A stretch of 64,000 nucleotides of DNA from Natronospirillum operosum (GTDB lineage: Bacteria > Pseudomonadota > Gammaproteobacteria > Pseudomonadales > Natronospirillaceae): the NCBI RefSeq assembly GCF_004768465.1, contig NZ_SRMF01000001.1:845893-909892 (forward strand). The letters are read 5' to 3'. The position numbers and the translations under genes are program-made. The stretch's first letter is position 1. Every line of letters begins with the position of its first letter. Shown here piece by piece: positions 55,999 to 64,000 of the stretch. Below the pieces are notes generated by a model. That model was not told where the DNA came from, did no database searches, and saw only the letters and a list, made by a program, of their open reading frames with translations.

Positions 55999-56925
55999 AT
56001 GAGTATTCTGTTAATTGCCGAGCATCATCAGGGCGAGCTGTCCGAAGGCACAGCACATGCAGTCACCGCCGCCAGGGCCATGGGGGGCGATATCCATGTG
56101 CTGGTGGCCGGCGAAAACATGGACGCTGTGGCACAGGCTGCCGCCTGCCTGAAGGGCGTCCAGCAGGTGCGGGTGGCCGACCATGCTGTCTATGGGCATG
56201 CCCTGGCAGAGCCGATGGCAGATCTGGTGGTCAAGCTGGCGGCGGACTATGAGCACATCGTTGCCCTGGCCACTACCGGGGGCAAGAATTTCATGCCGCG
56301 TGTGGCCGCCCTGCTGGATGTGGATCAGATTTCCGACATCATGGAAGTGCATGCTGCCGACGAGTTCTCGCGTCCCATCTATGCCGGCAATGCCATTGCC
56401 CGGGTCAAAGTCTCCACCCCGAAGAAGGTAATCACGGTGCGTGGCACCGGCTTTGATGCCACCGGTGAGCAGAGTGCCTGCGACATTGCCACCGTGGACT
56501 ATGTGTCCGATCTGGCCCTGTCCGAATTCGTGGGCGAAGAACTGGCCCAGTCTGACCGTCCCGAACTGACCGCCGCCAGGGTGGTTATTTCCGGTGGTCG
56601 GGGCATGGGCAACGGCGAGAACTTCAAGCTGCTGGAAGGTATTGCCGACAAGCTCAATGCCGCCATCGGGGCTTCCCGCGCCGCAGTTGATGCCGGCTTT
56701 GTACCCAACGACATGCAGGTGGGTCAGACCGGCAAGGTAGTAGCGCCCGACCTGTACATTGCCGTCGGCATCTCGGGGCAGATCCAGCATCTGGCCGGCA
56801 TGAAGGACTCCAAAGTCATTGTGGCCATCAACAAGGATGACGAAGCACCCATCTTCCAGGTGGCCGATTACGGCCTGGTCGGTGACCTGTTCGAGCTGGT
56901 ACCGGAACTTGATAAAGCACTTTAA
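55999..56925 (+). CDS. etfA: Electron transfer flavoprotein alpha subunit
   Basis: 308 residues. Carries the FAD that accepts electrons. The C-terminal FAD-binding segment [51 protein letters not shown] is diagnostic, with [10 protein letters not shown] near 195. Last gene of the etf operon. Confidence 0.97.
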   Translation: MSILLIAEHHQGELSEGTAHAVTAARAMGGDIHVLVAGENMDAVAQAAACLKGVQQVRVADHAVYGHALAEPMADLVVKLAADYEHIVALATTGGKNFMPRVAALLDVDQISDIMEVHAADEFSRPIYAGNAIARVKVSTPKKVITVRGTGFDATGEQSACDIATVDYVSDLALSEFVGEELAQSDRPELTAARVVISGGRGMGNGENFKLLEGIADKLNAAIGASRAAVDAGFVPNDMQVGQTGKVVAPDLYIAVGISGQIQHLAGMKDSKVIVAINKDDEAPIFQVADYGLVGDLFELVPELDKAL

Positions 56926-57052
56926 CAGAGTGTGATGAATGGGCGGGCCGCGCAGCGCGTGCCCGCTCCATTCCGAAGAATGGTTCATCCCGTCCCGCGC
57001 CTGCGGTATGCTACGCCTTTCGGCCCGATGGCACACAAGGACACAGCACCGT

Positions 57053-59236
57053 ATGCAATGGGAGCGCCTGCCCGACAACAGCATCCAGAAGAAGCGCAGC
57101 CTGCTGCGGACCATAGACCGCGAGATCTCCCGCCAGGGGCGCATCAGTGTGTTCGGGCATCTGCTGGTCTTTCTCTATGTCGAATGGCTGATGGGCTTCG
57201 ATGCGCTGTCGCCGGTGCAGAGCTATGGCATTGGCCTGCTGTTGCTGCTGGTCGCCATCTGGCGGCTGGTCTATCTGCTCCAGTTCGATCATTTCTACGG
57301 CCGGGGTCCGAAGCGCTGGCGTAACCAGTACGGCATGGTCACCCTCGCCGGGGCCGCCCTGTGGTCGTGCTATCTGACCCTGACCATTGTGCTGCCCAGC
57401 TATGATGCCTCCCTGACCTTTATCTGGGTCTATACGGCGGCGGTCTGCGCCACCCATATCTATATTTTTGCACCCTATCCACGCATGGCCGAATGGTACA
57501 ACCGGATTCTGCTGATCCCGCCGGCCATTGCCGGCATCCTGATGTTCGAGCTGGAGTACAGCACCCTGGGGCTGGGGGTGTTGCTGTTCTATGTCTTCAT
57601 GAACCGGGTCGGGCGTCGCATCAGTCGCCAGCACTGGGAATCGCTGGAAAACCGTGAACGGCTGGAATATGAGCTCGGCAAGGCCAGCGCGTCCGAACAG
57701 CAGGCGGCCCTGCGGGCGGATGATTCGGAGCGTTTCATGGCCAATCTGACCGCCATGATCAAGACCCCGCTGAATGGGGTGCTCGGCATGCTCAGCCTGC
57801 TGACAACGGCCAGGCTGCGCAAGGAAGACCGCAAGCTGGTGGAAGTGGCCTCACAAAGCGCCCATTCTCTGGCTGAACTGGTCGACGACTTTGATACCTA
57901 CCTGCGGGTGCGCGGGCATTTCCTCAACGAAGAAAAGAAAGTCTTCAATGTGGCGCGCCATCTGGAAAGTGTCATGGAGAATCTGGGCCCGGTCGCGCAC
58001 GAACGGGAAGTCGAACTGAGCTATACGATGCGGCCGGATCTGCCGGAACGGGTCAATGGCAGTCCGCGCCAGATCACGACGCTGTTCAAGCAGCTCACCA
58101 CCTTTGCCGTCAGCCTGTCGACAGGGCCGGAAGTCAGCATGAAGGTGCAGGATGCCATCGAGGGTGAGGGTATTGATGTTTCTGTGCGTTTCCAGGCCGA
58201 CATAGACGAGCAGACTCTGGAAGACATGCAGACTCTGCTGCGCACCGAGCGGGGTTTCGAGGCTCTGGGGCATGTTGATGTCACTCTGCTCAGTCTGGTC
58301 ATCATAGCCAGCCTGGTCCGCCAGCATGACGGCCGTATCCGCCTGAATGTGCTGACCACAGAAGGGCACAGAATCTACCAGGTCAGTATCCGGTTGCCGC
58401 TGGAAGCCTCCACGCAGGGCGGGCGGGTGTTCAGCGCCAGCAGGCATTTTGCGGGCAAGTCGGTGCTGATGACCGGCTTTCCGGAATATGGTGCCCAGGC
58501 GGTGGGGGCAGAGCTGGAAAGCTGGGGCATGAGTGTCACCCGGCAGGAACTGGACGAGCAGGCCATTCCCGGGCCCGAGACTGCACCCGAGCAGGACTAC
58601 TGGATCATCAACGTGCCGGTGCGCCTGACCAGTGATGCTCTGGGCGTGCTGGAGAAGATCGCCGCCTACTGCCGCGACCACGACACCCTGCGCCCGCTGC
58701 TGATGGTGACAGCGGCCCAGCAGACCCTGCTGGCGGACTGGTTTGAAGAGGATCAGTTGCTCAACAAGCCGGTGCCCCGACGCACCCTGCATCGCTGGCT
58801 GTTGCGCAAGCCCATCGATCGGCAGGATGATGACGATGTCAACGAGATCACCGAGCGGCTGGCCGGACGGCGGGTGCTGGTGGTGGAGGAAAATGCCGTC
58901 AATGCCATGGTGGCGCGCAAGATACTGCAACGGCTCGGCATCGAAACGGTGGTGGTGGGCAGTGCCAGGGCAGCCCGCGAGCGTTTCCGGGCCGACAGCT
59001 TTGACATGGTCTGGGTAGATCAGGAACTGGCAGACATGTCCGGCCATGAAGCGGTGGCCCTGCTGCGCAATGACGAACGGGAAGAGGGCGCTGAGCCCGC
59101 TGTCATCCTGGGTATCACCACGACTCGTTCGCCGGCGGTTGAACGCAACTGCATGGCGGCCGGCATGGATGATATTCTGGAAAAACCACTGAACCTGAAC
59201 CAGGTGGCTGAGACTTTGCAGCGCCATTTGGTGTAA
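57053..59236 (+). CDS. Hybrid histidine kinase lacking the phospho-acceptor histidine (pseudokinase)
   Basis: 727 residues from ATG 57053. Several N-terminal membrane helices (about 35-190), then a coiled linker and a HisKA-like segment LTAMIKTPLNGVLGM near 232-246: the invariant SHEIRTPLNG reads TAMIKTPLNG, so the histidine is alanine. The ATPase part is degraded: no N box asparagine (QITTLFKQLTTFAV) and no DxGxGI. A degenerate receiver follows (ILMTGFPEYG...DYWIINVPV, no aspartate), then a last receiver with an EE-N acidic motif, D in MVWVDQELADMSG near 655 and K in ILEKPLN. It may sense and signal through the last receiver without autokinase activity. It directly precedes gspE by 12 bp. 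Confidence 0.88.
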   Translation: MQWERLPDNSIQKKRSLLRTIDREISRQGRISVFGHLLVFLYVEWLMGFDALSPVQSYGIGLLLLLVAIWRLVYLLQFDHFYGRGPKRWRNQYGMVTLAGAALWSCYLTLTIVLPSYDASLTFIWVYTAAVCATHIYIFAPYPRMAEWYNRILLIPPAIAGILMFELEYSTLGLGVLLFYVFMNRVGRRISRQHWESLENRERLEYELGKASASEQQAALRADDSERFMANLTAMIKTPLNGVLGMLSLLTTARLRKEDRKLVEVASQSAHSLAELVDDFDTYLRVRGHFLNEEKKVFNVARHLESVMENLGPVAHEREVELSYTMRPDLPERVNGSPRQITTLFKQLTTFAVSLSTGPEVSMKVQDAIEGEGIDVSVRFQADIDEQTLEDMQTLLRTERGFEALGHVDVTLLSLVIIASLVRQHDGRIRLNVLTTEGHRIYQVSIRLPLEASTQGGRVFSASRHFAGKSVLMTGFPEYGAQAVGAELESWGMSVTRQELDEQAIPGPETAPEQDYWIINVPVRLTSDALGVLEKIAAYCRDHDTLRPLLMVTAAQQTLLADWFEEDQLLNKPVPRRTLHRWLLRKPIDRQDDDDVNEITERLAGRRVLVVEENAVNAMVARKILQRLGIETVVVGSARAARERFRADSFDMVWVDQELADMSGHEAVALLRNDEREEGAEPAVILGITTTRSPAVERNCMAAGMDDILEKPLNLNQVAETLQRHLV

Positions 59237-59248
59237 CCTGAGCCGCGC

Positions 59249-60784
59249 ATGACTATGAATCACGATCCGGCTGATCAGATGGCAGCAGCAGAGCCAGGGA
59301 AGCAACCTGCCGAGGCGGCCGGACTCGCCCGTATTCCCTTTGCCTATGCCAAGCGCCACGGTGTGGTTATCGACCGGACTGCCGATGGCGTGTGCCTGTT
59401 CGTGCGCCAGGATACCCCGCCCTTTGCGATTCAGGAGGCCATGCGCCTGCAGGGTGATACCCTGCCATTCGATACGTTGGCTGATGATCAGTTCGAGCAG
59501 CGGCTGAACCTGGTCTATCAGAGTCAGAATGAAGATCGGATGCAACAGGCGGAGGAGTTCTCGGACCTCGACCTGATGAGCCTGGCCGAGTCGGTACCGG
59601 AAACCGAAGACCTGCTGGAACAGGAAGATGATGCCCCCATCATCCGCCTGATCAATGCCATTCTGACCGAAGCCATTCACGAGTCGGCCTCGGATATTCA
59701 TGTTGAAACCTTCGAGAAAAAGCTGGTCATCCGGTTCCGCGTGGACGGCGTGCTGCGCGAGGTGCTGCAGCCCAAACGGGCCCTGGCACCGCTGCTGATC
59801 TCCCGCATCAAGGTCATGGCACGTCTGGATATAGCGGAAAAACGCCTGCCTCAGGATGGCCGTATTGCGCTCAAGGTCGCGGGGCGCGAAGTCGACATTC
59901 GGGTGTCCACACTGCCTTCCAGCTATGGCGAGCGGGTCGTGATGCGTCTGCTGGACAAGCAGGCCGGGCGCCTGACGCTGTCGCATCTGGGCATGGAAAG
60001 CGCCGACGAGCAGCGTTTGCGCGAACTGATTGCGCGCCCGCACGGCATTATTCTCGTCACCGGGCCCACCGGCTCCGGCAAGACCACCACGCTGTACGCG
60101 GCGCTGGAGCATCTGAATTCAGCCGCCCGCAATATCATGACCGTGGAAGACCCGATCGAGTACTCGCTGCCCGGCATCGGTCAGACCCAGGTCAACCCGC
60201 GCATCGACATGACCTTCGCCCGTGGCCTGCGAGCTATACTGCGCCAGGACCCGGATGTGGTCATGATCGGTGAAATACGGGATTCGGACACGGTGCAGAT
60301 TGCCGTTCAGGCCAGTCTGACCGGACACCTGGTGCTGAGTACGCTGCATACCAACTCTGCCGTGGGTGCCATTACCCGTCTGCAGGATATGGGCGTTGAG
60401 CCCTTCCTGCTGTCATCCAGCGTGATCGGTGTGCTGGCTCAGCGTCTGGTCAGAACCCTGTGCCCGGACTGCAAGGTGGCAGCGACGCCCGACCGCGCCG
60501 AACGGGAATTTTTGGGTCTGAATGCATCCGAGTCGGCCACCATTTATCACCCGCAGGGGTGCAAACAGTGCAAGCACACCGGGTACCGTGGTCGTATGGG
60601 TCTGTATGAACTGGTACAGGTGGATGAAGCCATGCGGGTCGCCATCCACGAAGGTGCCGGCGAGCATGAACTGAATCGACTGGCGCGCGAGCGCACCACC
60701 GATATGCTGGCCGACGGGGTGCGCAAGGTGCGGGCCGGCCTGACCACCATCGAGGAGGTCATGCGGGTGAGCAGGAACCTCTGA
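59249..60784 (+). CDS. gspE: Type II secretion ATPase GspE
   Basis: 511 residues. Cytoplasmic hexameric ATPase that powers pseudopilus assembly. N-terminal GspL-binding region, then [27 protein letters not shown], Walker [16 protein letters not shown] near 275, Asp box and Walker [13 protein letters not shown] near 335, and the zinc module CPDCK...CKQCKHTG near 407-445. ATG 59249 follows the kinase stop by 12 bp. Stop overlaps the gspF start. Confidence 0.97.
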   Translation: MTMNHDPADQMAAAEPGKQPAEAAGLARIPFAYAKRHGVVIDRTADGVCLFVRQDTPPFAIQEAMRLQGDTLPFDTLADDQFEQRLNLVYQSQNEDRMQQAEEFSDLDLMSLAESVPETEDLLEQEDDAPIIRLINAILTEAIHESASDIHVETFEKKLVIRFRVDGVLREVLQPKRALAPLLISRIKVMARLDIAEKRLPQDGRIALKVAGREVDIRVSTLPSSYGERVVMRLLDKQAGRLTLSHLGMESADEQRLRELIARPHGIILVTGPTGSGKTTTLYAALEHLNSAARNIMTVEDPIEYSLPGIGQTQVNPRIDMTFARGLRAILRQDPDVVMIGEIRDSDTVQIAVQASLTGHLVLSTLHTNSAVGAITRLQDMGVEPFLLSSSVIGVLAQRLVRTLCPDCKVAATPDRAEREFLGLNASESATIYHPQGCKQCKHTGYRGRMGLYELVQVDEAMRVAIHEGAGEHELNRLARERTTDMLADGVRKVRAGLTTIEEVMRVSRNL

Positions 60785-61989
60785 TGGCAGCCTTCGAATA
60801 TGTTGCTCTGGATGCATCGGGACGCAGCCGCAAGGGTGTGATCGAAGCCGACAGCCCGCGCCAGGTCAGAGCGCAGCTGCGCGACAAGGGCTGGGTGCCG
60901 GTAGAGTTGCGGCAATCCGCCGAACGTCGGGGACGCACCGGGTTTCTTGGCGGCCCGGGTCTCAGTGTCAGCCAACTGGCCATGGTCACCCGTCAGATGG
61001 CTACGCTGGCGGCCTCCGGTATGCCGCTGGAGGAATGCCTGCAGGCCGTGGCCGAGCAGAATGAACAGCGTCGTATCCGCTCCATATTTCTCGCCGTCCG
61101 CGCCCGGGTACTGGAAGGTTACAGTCTGGTCAGGGCTCTGGAAGCCTACCCCAGAGCCTTCAACCACCAGTTTCGAGCCACCGTGGATGCCGGTGAACAG
61201 TCCGGCAAGCTGGATCTGGTGCTGTTGCGACTGGCGGATCATATAGAGGAACAGGAAGCCACCCGGCGCAAACTGCAGATGGCCGCCACCTATCCGGTCA
61301 TACTGACGCTGGCCGCCATCGGTATCGTGGTCTTTCTGCTCAACAGCGTGGTACCCCGGATTCTCGATATCTTCGTCAGCAGCGGGCAGCCCCTGCCGGC
61401 GCCTACACGAGCCCTGATCTCGGTAACCGACTTTATGCAGACCTGGTGGCTGACCCTGATCCTGGGGTTGATTATACTGTCGGTTCTGTTCGTGTTGTGG
61501 AATCTGCAACCGGCCCGACGCGCCCTGACGCACCGTCTGTATTTACGGTTACCTTTCATTGGCCCTCTGATACGCGGCTTCAGCACCGCCCGTTTTGCCA
61601 GTACAGTGGCCATGCTGACCAGCAGTGGGGTGCCGCTGGTGGAAGCCATGCGCATAGCCGGCTCGGTGATCACCAATTTGCCGATCAGAGCCGCAGTGCG
61701 CACGGCAACGCAGAAGGTAACAGAAGGTGGGTCGCTCAGCCGGGCGCTGGCTGAAGCCGGTTATTTCCAGCCGATGATGATTCACATGATTGCCAGCGGG
61801 GAGGCAAGCGGGGGTCTGGATGACATGCTGGCTCGTACCGCACGCAATCAGGAACAGAACCTGAAGGACATTATCAGCACGGTGATGGGGCTGCTGGAGC
61901 CGCTGATGCTGGTTATAATGGGTGCCATTGTCATGGTGATTGTGCTGTCGGTGGTGTTGCCGCTGACGCAGATGAACACCATGATATGA
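60784..61989 (+). CDS. gspF: Type II secretion inner-membrane protein GspF
   Basis: 401 residues. Platform protein with two copies of the T2SF domain (about 65-190 and 265-390), each preceding a membrane region (helices about 170-195, 220-245, 375-398). VTRQMATLAASGMPLEECLQAVAEQ and STVAMLTSSGVPLVEAMRIAGSVI are the repeated signatures. Overlaps gspE by one base. Confidence 0.96.
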   Translation: MAAFEYVALDASGRSRKGVIEADSPRQVRAQLRDKGWVPVELRQSAERRGRTGFLGGPGLSVSQLAMVTRQMATLAASGMPLEECLQAVAEQNEQRRIRSIFLAVRARVLEGYSLVRALEAYPRAFNHQFRATVDAGEQSGKLDLVLLRLADHIEEQEATRRKLQMAATYPVILTLAAIGIVVFLLNSVVPRILDIFVSSGQPLPAPTRALISVTDFMQTWWLTLILGLIILSVLFVLWNLQPARRALTHRLYLRLPFIGPLIRGFSTARFASTVAMLTSSGVPLVEAMRIAGSVITNLPIRAAVRTATQKVTEGGSLSRALAEAGYFQPMMIHMIASGEASGGLDDMLARTARNQEQNLKDIISTVMGLLEPLMLVIMGAIVMVIVLSVVLPLTQMNTMI

Positions 61990-62032
61990 ATGGATTCATG
62001 AACACTGCAATTTCTACGAGAGTAATGGACAC

Positions 62033-62470
62033 ATGCTGAGAAATGGTCGTTCCGCTGCGGGTTTTACATTGATCGAGTTGTTGATTGTACTGATCATCAT
62101 TGTTGTGATTACCGGCCTGGTGGCTCAGAACTTCACCGGCCGAGACCAGGCGGCCATGCGCCAGGCGGTGCAGGCAGACTTCAATACCATCGAGAATGCG
62201 CTGCAGATGTACCGCCTGGAAAACTCGCATTACCCCAGTACTGAACAGGGGCTGGATGCCCTGATGAACGAGCCCTCCGGGTCACCGGCGCCGCGCAACT
62301 GGCGTGGACCCTACCTGCGCTCTGCACCCAGAGACCCCTGGGGCAATGACTATGACTATGTGAACCACGGCAACAACCGCATTGAAATCATCTCCTACGG
62401 CGCCGATGGTCAGCCGGGCGGGGAGGGTGACGATGCCGACCTGTCCAGTCTGGATGATGACGACCGCTAG
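62033..62470 (+). CDS. gspG: Type II secretion major pseudopilin GspG
   Basis: 145 residues. Prepilin leader G-FTLIELLIVLIIIVVI with cleavage after glycine near residue 10 and the essential glutamate at +5, then the pseudopilin domain ending YRLENSHYPSTEQGLDALMNEPSG and the RGPYLRSAPRDPWGNDYDYV loop, which holds the calcium site in many homologues. Its 3' end overlaps gspH by 14 bp. Confidence 0.97.
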   Translation: MLRNGRSAAGFTLIELLIVLIIIVVITGLVAQNFTGRDQAAMRQAVQADFNTIENALQMYRLENSHYPSTEQGLDALMNEPSGSPAPRNWRGPYLRSAPRDPWGNDYDYVNHGNNRIEIISYGADGQPGGEGDDADLSSLDDDDR

Positions 62471-63023
62471 GGGGCCTTTGAACCTCTCTCGGCATGCTCC
62501 GCGTGCGCGCGGTTTTACCCTGCTGGAGCTGCTGACGGTACTCGTTATCATCTCCGTGGCCATATCCCTGGTGGCGCTCAGCATGGCGCCGCCGAATCGC
62601 GAGCGCGATCACGAACGCTATCTGCCGCGCCTGCACAGCTTCGTGCTCGAAGCCTATACCGACGCCCGGCTGCAGCGGCAGGATCTGGGACTGCACTGGT
62701 TCAGTGACCGTATCCAGCTCTATCAACTGGGTACGGAGCTCGATGATCAGGGTGACCCCCAGACAGTGCTGGATCCGCTGCGGCACTGGATCCTGCCCGA
62801 CAGTCTGGAATTCAGGCTCGGCCTCGGCAACGATACCCGTCTGCTCCCGCTGTGGACCGAGCAGCACCCGGAACCGGCCGAGCTGCACCTGCTGATCAGA
62901 CCAGATGGCACGGGCGACCACCCATGGCGGCTGGAACTGGCCTGGGCGGACGATGGCGAGCCCTGGCAATACCTGGTGTCCGATGGCTTCAACCGACCGC
63001 AGTGGCGTTTGGCCCATGAGTAG
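62457..63023 (+). CDS. gspH: Type II secretion minor pseudopilin GspH
   Basis: 188 residues from ATG 62457 (ATG 62454 adds one). Prepilin leader ARGFTLLELLTVLVIISVAI near 17-36, then a divergent globular domain. Position between gspG and gspI identifies it, as sequence is weakly conserved. Overlaps gspI by 8 bp. Confidence 0.9.
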   Translation: MTTARGPLNLSRHAPRARGFTLLELLTVLVIISVAISLVALSMAPPNRERDHERYLPRLHSFVLEAYTDARLQRQDLGLHWFSDRIQLYQLGTELDDQGDPQTVLDPLRHWILPDSLEFRLGLGNDTRLLPLWTEQHPEPAELHLLIRPDGTGDHPWRLELAWADDGEPWQYLVSDGFNRPQWRLAHE

Positions 63024-63417
63024 ATCGACCATTCCACAGCGGCCCGGGCGCAACCGCGGTTTCACGCTGGTCGAGGTCATGGTCGCCCTGTCCATATTCG
63101 CGGTGATTGCCACCAGCCTGATGTACACCGCCACCCAGAGTATCCGCAATACCGAAATTCTGCAGGAGCGCACACTGGGGCGCTGGGTGGCCGAAAACCA
63201 CCTCAGCGAACTGCGCCTGAGCGACGCCCCCGCAATCAACAACTACACCGATGACGTCAGCAACTTTGGTCGTGACTGGGTCATACGGTGGTCGGTGGCC
63301 GACCCTGAATCGGAAACCTATGGCGCCCACCTGCGGCGGGTGACCGTATCAGTCTACCTGGCCGATGGCGAAACCCCAGTCGATGAACTCATTGCCCTGA
63401 TACCGGTGACCCTGTGA
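63016..63417 (+). CDS. gspI: Type II secretion minor pseudopilin GspI
   Basis: 133 residues from ATG 63016. Prepilin leader RGFTLVEVMVALSIFAVI near 14-31 and the family LQERTLGRWVAENHLSELRL region. Its stop overlaps the GTG start of gspJ by 4 bp. Confidence 0.93.
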   Translation: MSRSTIPQRPGRNRGFTLVEVMVALSIFAVIATSLMYTATQSIRNTEILQERTLGRWVAENHLSELRLSDAPAINNYTDDVSNFGRDWVIRWSVADPESETYGAHLRRVTVSVYLADGETPVDELIALIPVTL

Positions 63418-64000
63418 AGCCGGGGCACAGCGTTCACATGCGTGGCTTTACGCTGATGGAGCTGATGATTGCCCTGACGGTGACAGTGATCCTGGCCGGC
63501 GGCACCCTGACGCTGGTCAGTCAGTTCGTGACCACGCGCGAACGGGTGACCGAGCGGCTGCATGATCTGGAGCGCCTGCAGGCGGTACAGGAGCGTCTGC
63601 GGCAGGATCTGGAGCAATACACCCCCCAGCGGCCAGTGGCCGACGAATTCAGCAACCTGCAGCCGGCACTGATCAGCAATGACCAGACGCTGCTGGAACT
63701 GACCCGCCATGGCTGGCTGCGTTCCAGCATTGACCCGGAGTTGCGCTCCGATCTGCAGCGGGTGGTCTATGAGCTGGTTCCGATCAGCAGTGAGCGGTGC
63801 CGCATGGGGCTGACCTCGGAACAGTGGGCCCAACGGGATCAGTTGGAAGGCGACTGCCTGCTGCGCCGCTTTCGTCAGCACCTGGAAGCGGAAGCCGAAA
63901 ACCCCTGGCGCGAGCAGGTAGTCATGGCACCGCTGCGCGACATCAGCCTGAGTTTCATTGGCCTGGATGCCGACGGTGACCAGAACAGCTTTGAGCAGTG
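63414..64000 (+). CDS. gspJ: Type II secretion minor pseudopilin GspJ, partial
   Basis: 195 residues visible from GTG 63414; the window ends before the stop. Prepilin leader RGFTLMELMIALTVTVIL near 10-27, then RVTERLHDLERLQAVQERLRQDLEQYTPQRPV, the conserved N-terminal helix and loop of GspJ. gspK should follow outside the window. Confidence 0.92.
   Translation, partial: MKPGHSVHMRGFTLMELMIALTVTVILAGGTLTLVSQFVTTRERVTERLHDLERLQAVQERLRQDLEQYTPQRPVADEFSNLQPALISNDQTLLELTRHGWLRSSIDPELRSDLQRVVYELVPISSERCRMGLTSEQWAQRDQLEGDCLLRRFRQHLEAEAENPWREQVVMAPLRDISLSFIGLDADGDQNSFEQ

Overview
The window reads as chromosome of a GC-rich gammaproteobacterium of the Pseudomonadales/Oceanospirillales type. The evidence is gene content (LolCD, KdsA/KdsB/LpxK lipid A-KDO genes, RNase E with a long disordered tail, ETF and ETF-QO, a type II secretion operon) and gene order. 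From memory, the order lol-comEC-exbBD-lpxK-kdsB-ptp-murB-rne-rluC-sppA and then maf-yceD-rpmF-plsX-fabDG-acpP-fabF-pabC-mltG-tmk-holB-pilZ closely follows Pseudomonas aeruginosa. The species cannot be named from the sequence.

Layout. 1-18720 is conserved backbone: kdsA, dinG, a PilZ protein, lolC/lolD, comEC, exbB/exbD, lpxK, kdsB, a low-molecular-weight tyrosine phosphatase and murB, then convergent rne, rluC and an S49 peptidase. Small REP-type palindromes with a GTAG head lie at 1-217, 5953-6017, 17592-17614 and 18901-18923. 18721-42501 is a roughly 24 kb accessory block between the S49 peptidase gene and maf, which I recall as neighbours in Pseudomonas. Its left 5 kb is a mobile-DNA scrapyard: an IS91-type transposase relic, integron-type attC sites, chrA (chromate efflux), a low-GC class A beta-lactamase with the RTG motif of carbenicillinases, a chimeric IS3 relic, a SLOG-superfamily gene bracketed by two related attC-like repeats, and an orphan Phd/YefM antitoxin. 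No integrase gene is in the window, so it looks like a cluster of attC sites without integrase. The rest of the block is ordinary accessory genes: two MarR regulators, a three-gene signalling operon (REC-PAS-GGDEF-EAL, histidine kinase, response regulator), CopD-like and other membrane proteins, a flavin monooxygenase, YbaK, an EamA transporter, dodecin, a desaturase, an ArsR/AHSA1 pair, an SMR exporter and a GguC-like hydrolase.

42502-53348 is the fatty acid/ribosome/replication cluster (maf to DUF1285), with fabH absent. 53384-56925 holds ETF-QO divergent from etfB-etfA, with a perfect palindrome fitting the PsrA fatty-acid regulator box between them. 57053-64000 holds a hybrid histidine kinase that has lost its phospho-acceptor histidine, then gspE-F-G-H-I-J (type II secretion), with gspJ cut by the window end.

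Most notable observations: the integrase-less cassette cluster with a carbenicillinase; a ComEC whose C-terminal metallo-beta-lactamase-like domain has lost its metal ligands; the hybrid pseudokinase beside gsp; a REP family with compensatory stem changes; and several readable operators (PsrA-like box, ArsR direct repeats on an almost leaderless promoter, a shared MarR site). I did not find a clearly new multi-gene system; the cassette cluster is the most promising place to look.
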